A stretch of 7,174 nt of DNA, taken from positions 1 to 7,174 of the forward strand of contig NZ_CALJRY010000124.1 of the NCBI RefSeq assembly GCF_937976295.1. The letters are read 5' to 3'. This document shows, piece after piece, positions 1 to 4,518 of this stretch. How positions within the stretch are numbered: the first letter of the stretch is position 1; the number at the start of each line of letters is the position of its first letter. Source of the DNA: an uncultured Rothia sp. (lineage in GTDB: Bacteria; Actinomycetota; Actinomycetes; Actinomycetales; Micrococcaceae). The notes below the pieces were generated by a model. That model worked only from the letters and a program-made list of their open reading frames with translations, did not search any database and was not told the DNA's origin. A program made the translations under genes and the position numbers.

Positions 1-68
1 GCGGGAAAAGCGGAAATTCAGGGAAAAACTCCTGAAAAGCCGCTCTCGAATGGTGAAAATGGGGGTAA

Positions 69-133
69 ACCTAGTACTCTAGGTAGGTAGCGCTCTAAAA
101 CGCAAGGGTATTTCTGTGCCTAAAATGCGTTTT
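69..133. repeat. Two inverted repeats upstream of the bS22 gene
   Basis: Two dyads lie in the A/T-richer DNA before bS22. The first has 6-base arms ACCTAG (69-74) and CTAGGT (79-84) around TACT. The second has perfect 8-base arms AAAACGCA (97-104) and TGCGTTTT (126-133) separated by 21 bases, a spacing closer to a two-site operator than to a tight hairpin. Neither is followed by a T-run, so they do not look like a terminator for a gene to the left. The regulator is unknown. The dyads are seen directly; an operator role is inference. Confidence 0.4.
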
Positions 134-160
134 GGATCGGTTATACCGGTATAAATATCC
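127..160 (+). promoter_or_regulatory. Possible bS22 promoter with a perfect 14-base palindrome
   Basis: TTATACCGGTATAA (141-154) is a perfect palindrome. Its right half runs into TATAAA (150-155), five of six matches to the sigma-70-type -10 box. No good -35 hexamer stands 16-18 bases upstream; the best is GCGTTT at 127-132. A start near 162 would give a leader of about 55 bases. If the -10 is used, a dimeric regulator bound to the palindrome would block it. Confidence 0.35.
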
Positions 161-163
161 CCG

Positions 164-189
164 GGTAGCTACCGAGTCGAATGGCTCGG
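164..189 (+). promoter_or_regulatory. Structured 5' leader of bS22
   Basis: Two overlapping dyads fall between the possible promoter and the bS22 ribosome binding site: the 10-base palindrome GGTAGCTACC (164-173) and a hairpin CCGAG (172-176) / CTCGG (185-189) with an 8-base loop. They share bases 172-173, so they could be mutually exclusive folds. Ribosomal protein leaders are often self-regulated, but nothing here proves it. Confidence 0.3.
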
Positions 190-217
190 CCGGGTACGAG
201 TAAAGTGAGGAAATCCT

Positions 218-316
218 ATGGGTTCCGTTATCAAGAAGCGCCGCAAGCGTATGTCCAAGAAGAAGCACCGCAAGCTGCTTCGTAAGACCCGCCACCAGCG
301 CCGCAACAAGAAGTAA
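218..316 (+). CDS. 30S ribosomal protein bS22 (AURKAIP1/COX24 domain), 32 aa
   Basis: This encodes a tiny, extremely basic protein starting MGSVIKKRRKRMSKKKHRKL and ending RRNKK; more than half its residues are Lys or Arg. That pattern is diagnostic for the actinobacterial AURKAIP1/COX24 family, named bS22 after it was seen bound to the small subunit in mycobacterial ribosome structures, where it contacts rRNA. The length is normal for the family (about 32-33 residues). The ATG is preceded by GAGG (207-210) at 7 bases, and a strong terminator begins 14 bases after the TAA, so it is probably monocistronic. In many actinobacteria the gene to its left encodes a BldC/excisionase-like DNA-binding protein; that gene would lie outside this window. 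It is too short for routine ORF calling and easily missed. Confidence 0.93.
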   Translation: MGSVIKKRRKRMSKKKHRKLLRKTRHQRRNKK

Positions 317-330
317 ATAGACTTCTTTCG

Positions 331-362
331 CCCCGCCCTCCGTATGGAGAGGCGGGGTTTTT
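331..362 (+). terminator. Rho-independent terminator of bS22
   Basis: CCCCGCC (331-337) pairs with GGCGGGG (351-357), and CTCC (338-341) with GGAG (346-349) around a GTAT loop, leaving one bulged A at 350. Five Ts follow (358-362). This is a textbook intrinsic terminator 14 bases after the bS22 stop. Confidence 0.9.
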
Positions 363-406
363 GCGTTCCTGCAGTTTTGCGGGCGGGGTTTTGGACGCGG
401 GGTTTT
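352..406 (+). repeat. Three copies of the terminator 3' arm GCGGGGTTTT
   Basis: GCGGGGTTTT occurs at 352-361 (within the terminator), 383-392 and 397-406. The second copy is preceded by G, recreating the full GGCGGGG arm (382-388), so the single 5' arm at 331-337 could pair with either. The rest of the spacer to the phosphatase ATG at 474 is G/T-rich, and I see no convincing promoter in it. Confidence 0.6.
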
Positions 407-473
407 GTATTTGTAGAGCGCATGTGTGGGTCACCTGTTTGGGGTGCGGCGCGCTATCTGAGAGACTGGGATT

Positions 474-1163
474 ATGACTGAAACTTCCACCATTAAAGTT
501 CACCTCATGCGTCACGGCGAGGTGCACAACCCCGAGCGTATCGTGTACGGCCGTTTGCCCGGCTACCGTCTGTCCGATAAGGGCCAGCAGATGGTGCGTC
601 TGAGCGCTGAGGAGTTCGCGGCTCGTGCTGAGCGCGGCGCCCGTTTCGTGCATCTGGTCTGCTCGCCGTTGCAGCGTACCCGTGAGTCTGCCGCCCCGGT
701 TGAGGAGCTGCTGGGTCTGACCGCGCAGCCGGATGAGCGCGTCATTGAGGCGGATAACTACTTTGAGGGTCTGCACGTGAACGCGCAGGAGCTGCTGAAG
801 AACCCGCGTCACTGGACGAAGCTGTACAACCCGGCGCGTCCCTCCTGGGGTGAGTCGTACCTGGATCAGATTCGCCGTATGGCTGCGGCTGTTCAGGATG
901 CGGCGCGTACCGCCTACGAGCGTGGCGGCGAGGGTGCGGAGGCGATTATTGTGTCGCACCAGCTGCCGATTTGGATTACTCGCCTGGGTGTTGAGGGCCG
1001 CATGCTGCAGCATGATCCGCGTGCCCGTGAGTGCAACCTGGCATCGATTACGACCCTGGCGTTTAGCACCACTGATTTTGAGCATGAGATGCCGCATTTT
1101 GTGGGCTATTCGGAGCCTGCAGCGCCGCTGTACGGTGGCGTGATTCAGCTGCCTGGCAGCTAA
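474..1163 (+). CDS. Histidine phosphatase family protein (phosphoglycerate-mutase-like), 229 aa
   Basis: This is a soluble phosphohydrolase that works through a phosphohistidine intermediate. The catalytic RHG motif is at residues 13-15 (nucleophile His14), with Arg27 in YGRLPG, SPLQRTRES at 64-72 (Arg68), an acidic donor candidate in IEADNYFEG (Glu92 or Glu98), and the second His162 in SHQLPIW. The extended signatures HGEVHNP, PSWGE and HDPR resemble, from memory, the mycobacterial subfamily of Rv0525 rather than glycolytic mutase, so the substrate is unknown. In mycobacteria that gene precedes cytochrome c biogenesis genes (resA-like, ccdA, resB, ccsA); none follow here. The ATG at 474 has only weak purine stretches upstream (GAGAG at 460-464, GGGA at 468-471). 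No signal peptide or membrane segment is visible. Family call is firm; role is open. Confidence 0.93.
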   Translation: MTETSTIKVHLMRHGEVHNPERIVYGRLPGYRLSDKGQQMVRLSAEEFAARAERGARFVHLVCSPLQRTRESAAPVEELLGLTAQPDERVIEADNYFEGLHVNAQELLKNPRHWTKLYNPARPSWGESYLDQIRRMAAAVQDAARTAYERGGEGAEAIIVSHQLPIWITRLGVEGRMLQHDPRARECNLASITTLAFSTTDFEHEMPHFVGYSEPAAPLYGGVIQLPGS

Positions 1164-1209
1164 CAAACCCGGTAGCTAGTCTGGCATCTAAATAAACCCG
1201 GCAGCTAAT
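1153..1209. repeat. Imperfect tandem repeat spanning the phosphatase stop codon
   Basis: Unit A (1153-1180, starting CTGGCAGCTAACAAACCCGG) and unit B (1181-1209, starting CTGGCATCTAAATAAACCCG) align over 28/29 bases with about four mismatches and one gap. The phosphatase TAA (1161-1163) lies within unit A, so the duplication took the last codons and the stop with it. Confidence 0.65.
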
Positions 1210-1234
1210 CCCTGAAGCTGTTTCGAGCATAGAG

Positions 1235-1279
1235 AAGAGGCTGTGAGCCCATCCGTTGCGGATGCGCTCACAGCCTCTT
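1235..1279. terminator. Strong hairpin between convergent genes, probable two-way terminator
   Basis: A perfect 14-base stem, AAGAGGCTGTGAGC (1235-1248) with GCTCACAGCCTCTT (1266-1279), continues after one C-C mismatch into CATCCG (1250-1255) / CGGATG (1259-1264) with a TTG loop. It lies between the rightward phosphatase and the leftward PLDc_N gene. The leftward strand has the more pyrimidine-rich tail (CTCTTCTCTAT); the rightward side has no T-run. Confidence 0.75.
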
Positions 1280-1302
1280 GCTGTAAACCTTGAGGGGCGC
1301 AC

Positions 1303-1321
1303 GAGCTCTAAGCCCGAGCTC
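1303..1321 (-). terminator. Minor hairpin just after the PLDc_N stop
   Basis: GAGCTC (1303-1308) and GAGCTC (1316-1321), each self-complementary, can form a 6-base stem with a 7-base loop about 18 bases beyond the leftward gene's stop. There is no T-tract, so it may only assist the larger hairpin downstream. Confidence 0.3.
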
Positions 1322-1339
1322 CAAACCTAGCTGTCCTGA

Positions 1340-1783
1340 CTAGTTCTGCCCGTTACCCTGATTCGGTGTGCCGTCCTCGGGGTCCTTACGCTCGGAATCT
1401 TTATGATCAGAGTCCTTACGCTCAGAATCCTGCGTAGTGTTCGATTCTGCCTCGCGGCTGCGGCGTTCGCGTTCTGCTTTTGCTTTGAGCCAGCGCAGGT
1501 ACTCTTCATCGTCGTCAGGGGAAGAGACCGAGGGCGCCGGGGTGGAACGTCGCTGACCGAATCCGGGGCGAGGAGCGCCTGCTGCGGGCTGCGCCTTGGG
1601 ACGGCCCAGGATAAGCCACATGAGCGGGCCCACCACGGGGAAGAACAGGGTGACGAGAACCCACAGCCACTTGGGCAGGGTTCGCGCCTCGTGTGCGGGG
1701 GTGCGGACGGCGTCCAAGAGCGTGTAGAGGGTCAGCCCCACGATGAGGGCGGCGCCGCCAATAATCAGCATGGCTCGAATCAT
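1340..1783 (-). CDS. PLDc_N domain small membrane protein, 147 aa
   Basis: The N-terminal half matches the phospholipase D nuclease N-terminal (PLDc_N) domain: membrane segment 1 at about residues 4-23, then the signature LLDAVRTP, a short loop, and membrane segment 2 at about 39-59 ending FFPVVGPLMWLILGRP. No HKD phospholipase catalytic motif is present, so it is not itself a phospholipase. Residues 61-90 are a Pro/Ala/Ser linker, 91-112 a charged DDDEEYLRWLKAKAERERR stretch, and 119-138 a pentapeptide repeat based on DSERK. Function is unknown; it may sit with menA on one leftward transcript, 115 bases downstream of it. I prefer ATG 1783. GTG 1789 would add two residues and ATG 1771 would remove four. 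None has a clear Shine-Dalgarno, but ATG 1783 has CATAGT 7 bases upstream, which would suit a leaderless start. The stop is TAG. Confidence 0.85.
   Translation of the reverse strand: MIRAMLIIGGAALIVGLTLYTLLDAVRTPAHEARTLPKWLWVLVTLFFPVVGPLMWLILGRPKAQPAAGAPRPGFGQRRSTPAPSVSSPDDDEEYLRWLKAKAERERRSREAESNTTQDSERKDSDHKDSERKDPEDGTPNQGNGQN
1382..1429 (-). repeat. 30-base direct repeat encoding DSERK repeats in the PLDc_N tail
   Basis: GTCCTTACGCTCGGAATC (1382-1399) recurs as GTCCTTACGCTCAGAATC (1412-1429), with period 30. In the protein it gives DSERK-DSDHK-DSERK-DPEDG (residues 119-138), so the underlying unit is five residues (15 bases). It makes a hydrophilic, probably disordered cytoplasmic tail. 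Confidence 0.8.
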
Positions 1784-1835
1784 AAGCACTACTATGACAT
1801 ACCGCCGCGTTATCGCAGAACTATGAACAGGGTGC

Positions 1836-1873
1836 CCGCTAGCGGCTTAACGGCGCGGCACTCCGGCGCGGCA
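1836..1873. repeat. Palindrome and 10-base direct repeat between menA and the PLDc_N gene
   Basis: CCGCTAGCGG (1836-1845) is a perfect palindrome. CGGCGCGGCA occurs at 1851-1860 and 1864-1873 with a 3-base gap (period 13). There is no T-run on either strand, so a terminator for menA is not convincing. Confidence 0.5.
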
Positions 1874-1898
1874 ATCGGGCGCAGATTCGTGCGTCGGC

Positions 1899-2813
1899 TT
1901 AGTAGCCGGTGAACACCTGAACCTCGTGGCTAATAATATCCAGCGAACCCAGCCACACGGCGAGGGCAAGAATTACGGAGTACACGAGCGCCACAATACC
2001 CGCCTGCTTGAGCACGGGAATCAGCTCGCGACCGCCGCGCGTCCACACGGTCACGCAGGAGTGGATGGTCGGGCCGACCAGCACGAAGATCAGCAGGAAC
2101 CAGGGGTTCTCATCGAGCAGGAGCACGCCCAGGCCCAGCGCCAGCGCCATCTCCACGATGTAGGTGATGCGCGACCAGCGTTCGCCCAGGCGGACCGCCA
2201 TGGTCAGTTTGCCCGCCTCAATGTCGGTGGGAATGTCGCGCACGTTATTTGCCATGAGCAGTGCACAGGAAATCAGACCAATGCCGATAGCACCAACCCA
2301 GCCGAGCAGGGTCAGGGTGTGTGCCTGCGTGTAGAGGGTGCCCAGGGTCGCGACCAGACCAAAGTAGACGAAGACGAACACGTCACCCAGACCCATGTAG
2401 CCGTAGGGGTGCTTGCCGCCGGTGTAGCCCCACGCCGCGAAGACGCTGGAGGCGCCAATCGCCAGGAACCACCACTGGTTCGCCAGAGCCACCAGAACAA
2501 GACCCGCAAGCATCGCTAGACCAAAGCAGGTGAAGGCGGCGTACTTGACGGAGCGGGGGCTTGCCGCACCGGAACCGACGAGGCGCAGCGGACCCACGCG
2601 GTCTTCGTCGGTACCTTTGATGCCGTCGGAGTAGTCGTTGGCGTAGTTCACGCCGACCTGCAGGAAGAACGCGACGAGGAACGCTAAGAACGCGTAGAGC
2701 GGCTTGAATTCGTTGATCTCGTAGGCGGCAGCTGAGCCTGCAATAATGGGGGCGACGGCGAGCGGCAGGGTGCGCAGGCGAGCGCCTTCAATCCATTGGG
2801 CGGCAGTTGCCAC
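1899..2813 (-). CDS. menA: 1,4-dihydroxy-2-naphthoate polyprenyltransferase MenA, 304 aa
   Basis: This is an integral membrane enzyme of the UbiA superfamily that transfers a polyprenyl chain to dihydroxynaphthoate, giving demethylmenaquinone. Both Asp-rich, Mg2+/diphosphate-binding motifs are present: NYANDYSDGIKGTD (residues 56-69; Asn56, Asp60, Asp63) followed by RVGPLRLVGSG, and NNVRDIPTDIEAGK (189-202; Asp193, Asp197) followed by LTMAVRLGERW. About eight to nine hydrophobic helices are visible, and the length is usual for the family. The start is GTG, supported by GGAAGGA at 2822-2828 with 8 bases between, and the sequence MATAAQWIEGARLRTLPLAVAP is typical for actinobacterial MenA. It lies 125 bases downstream of menE on the same strand, consistent with a men cluster, though that gap could hold its own promoter. 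The gene appears intact. Confidence 0.96.
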   Translation of the reverse strand: MATAAQWIEGARLRTLPLAVAPIIAGSAAAYEINEFKPLYAFLAFLVAFFLQVGVNYANDYSDGIKGTDEDRVGPLRLVGSGAASPRSVKYAAFTCFGLAMLAGLVLVALANQWWFLAIGASSVFAAWGYTGGKHPYGYMGLGDVFVFVYFGLVATLGTLYTQAHTLTLLGWVGAIGIGLISCALLMANNVRDIPTDIEAGKLTMAVRLGERWSRITYIVEMALALGLGVLLLDENPWFLLIFVLVGPTIHSCVTVWTRGGRELIPVLKQAGIVALVYSVILALAVWLGSLDIISHEVQVFTGY

Positions 2814-2821
2814 GGGGGTTC

Positions 2822-2828
2822 CTTCCGG
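2822..2828 (-). promoter_or_regulatory. Ribosome binding site that fixes the menA GTG start
   Basis: On the leftward strand GGAAGGA lies 8 bases before GTG (2813-2811). It is the strongest Shine-Dalgarno near this gene's 5' end and decides in favour of the GTG. Confidence 0.8.
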
Positions 2829-2844
2829 GTCTAAGTGCGTATGA

Positions 2845-2925
2845 TGCGTGGGTGTTGTGCGTGACGGGTTGTGACGGTGATGGGCAGGGCATGCGGGCGG
2901 CTGCGTGTGCGGGGTGAAAACCCGC
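2845..2925. other. menE-menA spacer with short G-rich repeats and a weak hairpin
   Basis: The spacer holds GTGACGG twice with a 10-base period (about 2862-2880), several TGCGT words, and a small hairpin GCGGG (2909-2913) / CCCGC (2921-2925) around GTGAAAA, 14 bases after the menE stop. Read leftward the hairpin has no T-tract, so read-through from menE into menA is plausible. No convincing promoter is seen. Confidence 0.35.
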
Positions 2926-2938
2926 GGATGAGCCCGCT

Positions 2939-4297
2939 TTAGCCCTGACGATAGTCTCTGTCCAGGATACTGTATATTTCTGCGCGGTCCGGCTTGCCGG
3001 TGCTGGTGAGCGGGAAATCCGGCAGGATGCTCAGCTGCTTGGGTGCGGCGGGTGCGCCGAGCTTTTCGGCGCAGCGGGCACGCAGCAGGGCGCAGAGTTC
3101 TTCGTTCAGGGCGGGACGATTCTCGGTAGGTGCAGCCGCGGCATCGGCAGAAGGTACCAGCGTGACCGCGGCGGCAATGGCGGTACCCCAGCGGGCATCG
3201 GGCAGACCGACTACGCAGGCTTCGCGTACGGCGGGGTGCTCTTCGAGGACGGTCGCCACGGCGCGGGCGGAGATTTTTACGCCTCCGCTGATGAGCACGT
3301 CGTCGCTACGGCCGAGCACCTGAAGCCGCGGCTCAACACTACCGAAGCTACTGGTTGCAGAGCTATTGGTAGAGTCCAGGAGGCCATAGTCGTCGGTGCG
3401 GTACCAGCGGGTGCCGTCCGCGGCGGTGAAGAAGTGCTCGGCGGTGCGGGCGGCATCGCCAATGTAGCCGCTGGCCAGGTGCGCGCCGCTGATCCAAATA
3501 CGGCCCACCTGCGCCGGCTTCCCACCGGTATCAGGCACGGCGGGCATACCTTCTTCGGGTACGAGCTCCACCCGCACGCCGGGCAGAACGGAGCCGGAGT
3601 AGACGCATCCGCCGGCAGTTTCGGCACTACCGTAGGTAGTCACCGTGTTCAGCCCCAGCTCGGTGGAGGCGGCGAGCAGGTCGGCGCTGGCGGGGGCGCC
3701 TCCAAGCAGGATCCCGGTGAAGGAGCCGAGCGCCTCGTGAATCTCAGCACCCAGGGTCGGGGTGGCGTCCGCGCTTTCAAGGAGCTTATGTAGCTGGGTG
3801 GGTACCAGGGAGATAAACCGGCGTGCCGAGCTCATCTGCTCAACGGCCTGCAGGAAAACTTCGGGGCTAAAGTGCACCGGCTCGGTTACGGAGCGGGCAA
3901 TGACCGGGACGGTACCGGCGAGTACGGAGCGGGCGAGCACCTGCGCGCCGGCAATATAGTGCGCGGGAAGGGCCAGGAGCCACTGCGAGGCGGCATCGGA
4001 GTTTGAGCTGAAGAAGTTCTCGGTGGCTGCCGCGCTGGCGGCAAGAGCCTGCGCCGTCAGCGCGGTGCGTTTGGGGGTTCCGGTGGATCCGGAGGTTCCC
4101 ACCACCAGGGCAATAGAGCTATCCGACCCTGCGTGTTCCGCACCCGCCGTGAGCTCACCCAGCAGCTGCTCAAAAGCACCCAACATGGCGTGAGGATCGG
4201 CAGGCTGATCGGCGCGCACCTGTACCGCCTGCGGGTGCAGGGCAGCCTCCTGCGGAGCGGGGGAGGGCACGAGCCCGGGTACGGGGGTGTTGATCAT
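2939..4297 (-). CDS. menE: o-Succinylbenzoate-CoA ligase MenE, 452 aa
   Basis: This is a cytosolic AMP-forming acyl-CoA synthetase that adenylates o-succinylbenzoate and forms its CoA thioester, the substrate of MenB. Visible ANL-superfamily motifs, in order: phosphate loop TSGSTGTPK (68-76), ALPAHYIAGAQV (109-120), GGAPAS (199-204), TTYGSAET (220-227), YRTDD (299-303, Asp302 for ribose), hinge GRSDD (329-333) with ISGGVKIS, and the C-terminal catalytic Lys435 in TSTGKPDR. The short N-terminus before the P-loop is normal for actinobacterial MenE. The ATG at 4297 has AAGGA (4305-4309) 7 bases away. Two extras stand out: a Ser/Thr-rich insert at about 309-323 between the YRTDD and GRSDD motifs, and an Ala-rich segment at about 383-397. 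Both fall in surface-loop positions. With menB upstream and menA downstream on one strand, the assignment to menaquinone synthesis is strong. Confidence 0.95.
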   Translation of the reverse strand: MINTPVPGLVPSPAPQEAALHPQAVQVRADQPADPHAMLGAFEQLLGELTAGAEHAGSDSSIALVVGTSGSTGTPKRTALTAQALAASAAATENFFSSNSDAASQWLLALPAHYIAGAQVLARSVLAGTVPVIARSVTEPVHFSPEVFLQAVEQMSSARRFISLVPTQLHKLLESADATPTLGAEIHEALGSFTGILLGGAPASADLLAASTELGLNTVTTYGSAETAGGCVYSGSVLPGVRVELVPEEGMPAVPDTGGKPAQVGRIWISGAHLASGYIGDAARTAEHFFTAADGTRWYRTDDYGLLDSTNSSATSSFGSVEPRLQVLGRSDDVLISGGVKISARAVATVLEEHPAVREACVVGLPDARWGTAIAAAVTLVPSADAAAAPTENRPALNEELCALLRARCAEKLGAPAAPKQLSILPDFPLTSTGKPDRAEIYSILDRDYRQG

Positions 4298-4348
4298 GGC
4301 TAAATCCTTAGCGGCTGTTGGTAGCGGCTGCGTGCTGGCATGCGCCGA

Positions 4349-4381
4349 GTGTCATATACCGGGGTGTGTCATATACCGGGG
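4349..4381 (-). repeat. Two tandem 16-base repeats upstream of menE
   Basis: GTGTCATATACCGGGG occurs identically at 4349-4364 and 4366-4381 with one T between (period 17). Read toward menE each copy is CCCCGGTATATGACAC, with TATATG resembling a -10 box. The copies lie 52-84 bases before the menE ATG, where a promoter or operator is expected, and 17 bases is about 1.6 helical turns. No -35 box at standard spacing was found. Confidence 0.6.
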
Positions 4382-4411
4382 AGAGAGATAGAGAGACGGC
4401 ATCAAATGCGC

Positions 4412-4457
4412 CGGAGCCGGATTCTTAGCTGAGGGTATCAGGGGGAATCCGGCTCCG
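4412..4457 (-). terminator. 13-base-pair hairpin downstream of menB
   Basis: CGGAGCCGGATTC (4412-4424) is perfectly complementary to GAATCCGGCTCCG (4445-4457) around a 20-base loop that itself contains CTGA/TCAG (4429-4432 / 4438-4441). It is 53 bases after the menB stop. There is no T-run, but stem-rich terminators without T-tracts are common in actinobacteria. It could end or attenuate menB transcription before menE. Confidence 0.6.
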
Positions 4458-4463
4458 AGCCTA

Positions 4464-4506
4464 TACATCTGAAACTACTGCGGTAGATGTACTTTCTTAG
4501 AAGTAC
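4464..4506 (-). terminator. Two small hairpins directly after the menB stop
   Basis: TACATCT (4464-4470) pairs with AGATGTA (4485-4491), and GTACTT (4489-4494) pairs with AAGTAC (4501-4506) around TCTTAG. They share bases 4489-4491, so they compete. They may protect the 3' end or work with the larger hairpin at 4412-4457. Confidence 0.35.
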
Positions 4507-4518
4507 TGCTTAGAAGTA
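4496..4518 (-). repeat. 10-base direct repeat copying the last codons and stop of menB
   Basis: Read leftward, TACTTCTAAG occurs at 4518-4509, where it encodes the terminal Tyr-Phe-stop of menB, and again at 4505-4496 just beyond the stop. The period is 13, so the second copy is out of frame. Confidence 0.6.

Noticed and set aside
1..90. Open frame from the window edge to TAG at 88-90, a possible C-terminal tail of an upstream gene such as a BldC-like regulator
   Set aside because: Its third-codon positions are only about one-third G/C, unlike the genes here, another frame is open to 80-82, and the peptide shows no recognisable motif. A tail cannot be excluded without the sequence to the left.
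231..1166. Long leftward open frame (311 codons) opposite bS22 and the phosphatase
   Set aside because: It is antisense to two well-supported genes, has no family motif, and is explained by the absence of stops opposite GC-rich codons.
1153..1279. Insertion-sequence remnant after the phosphatase (repeat plus large inverted repeat)
   Set aside because: The inverted arms at 1235-1279 form one compact hairpin with a 3-base loop, no transposase fragment is present, and the position between convergent genes fits a terminator.
1403..1912. Rightward open frame opposite the PLDc_N gene
   Set aside because: The opposite strand carries the PLDc_N signature with two membrane helices; this frame has no motif and runs into the menA 3' end.
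4349..4381. CRISPR-like direct repeats upstream of menE
   Set aside because: There are only two 16-base copies separated by a single base, with no spacers and no cas genes.
4298..4509. Riboswitch or small RNA in the menB-menE spacer
   Set aside because: Hairpins are present but no known riboswitch core was recognised; terminator and promoter elements explain the structure more simply.
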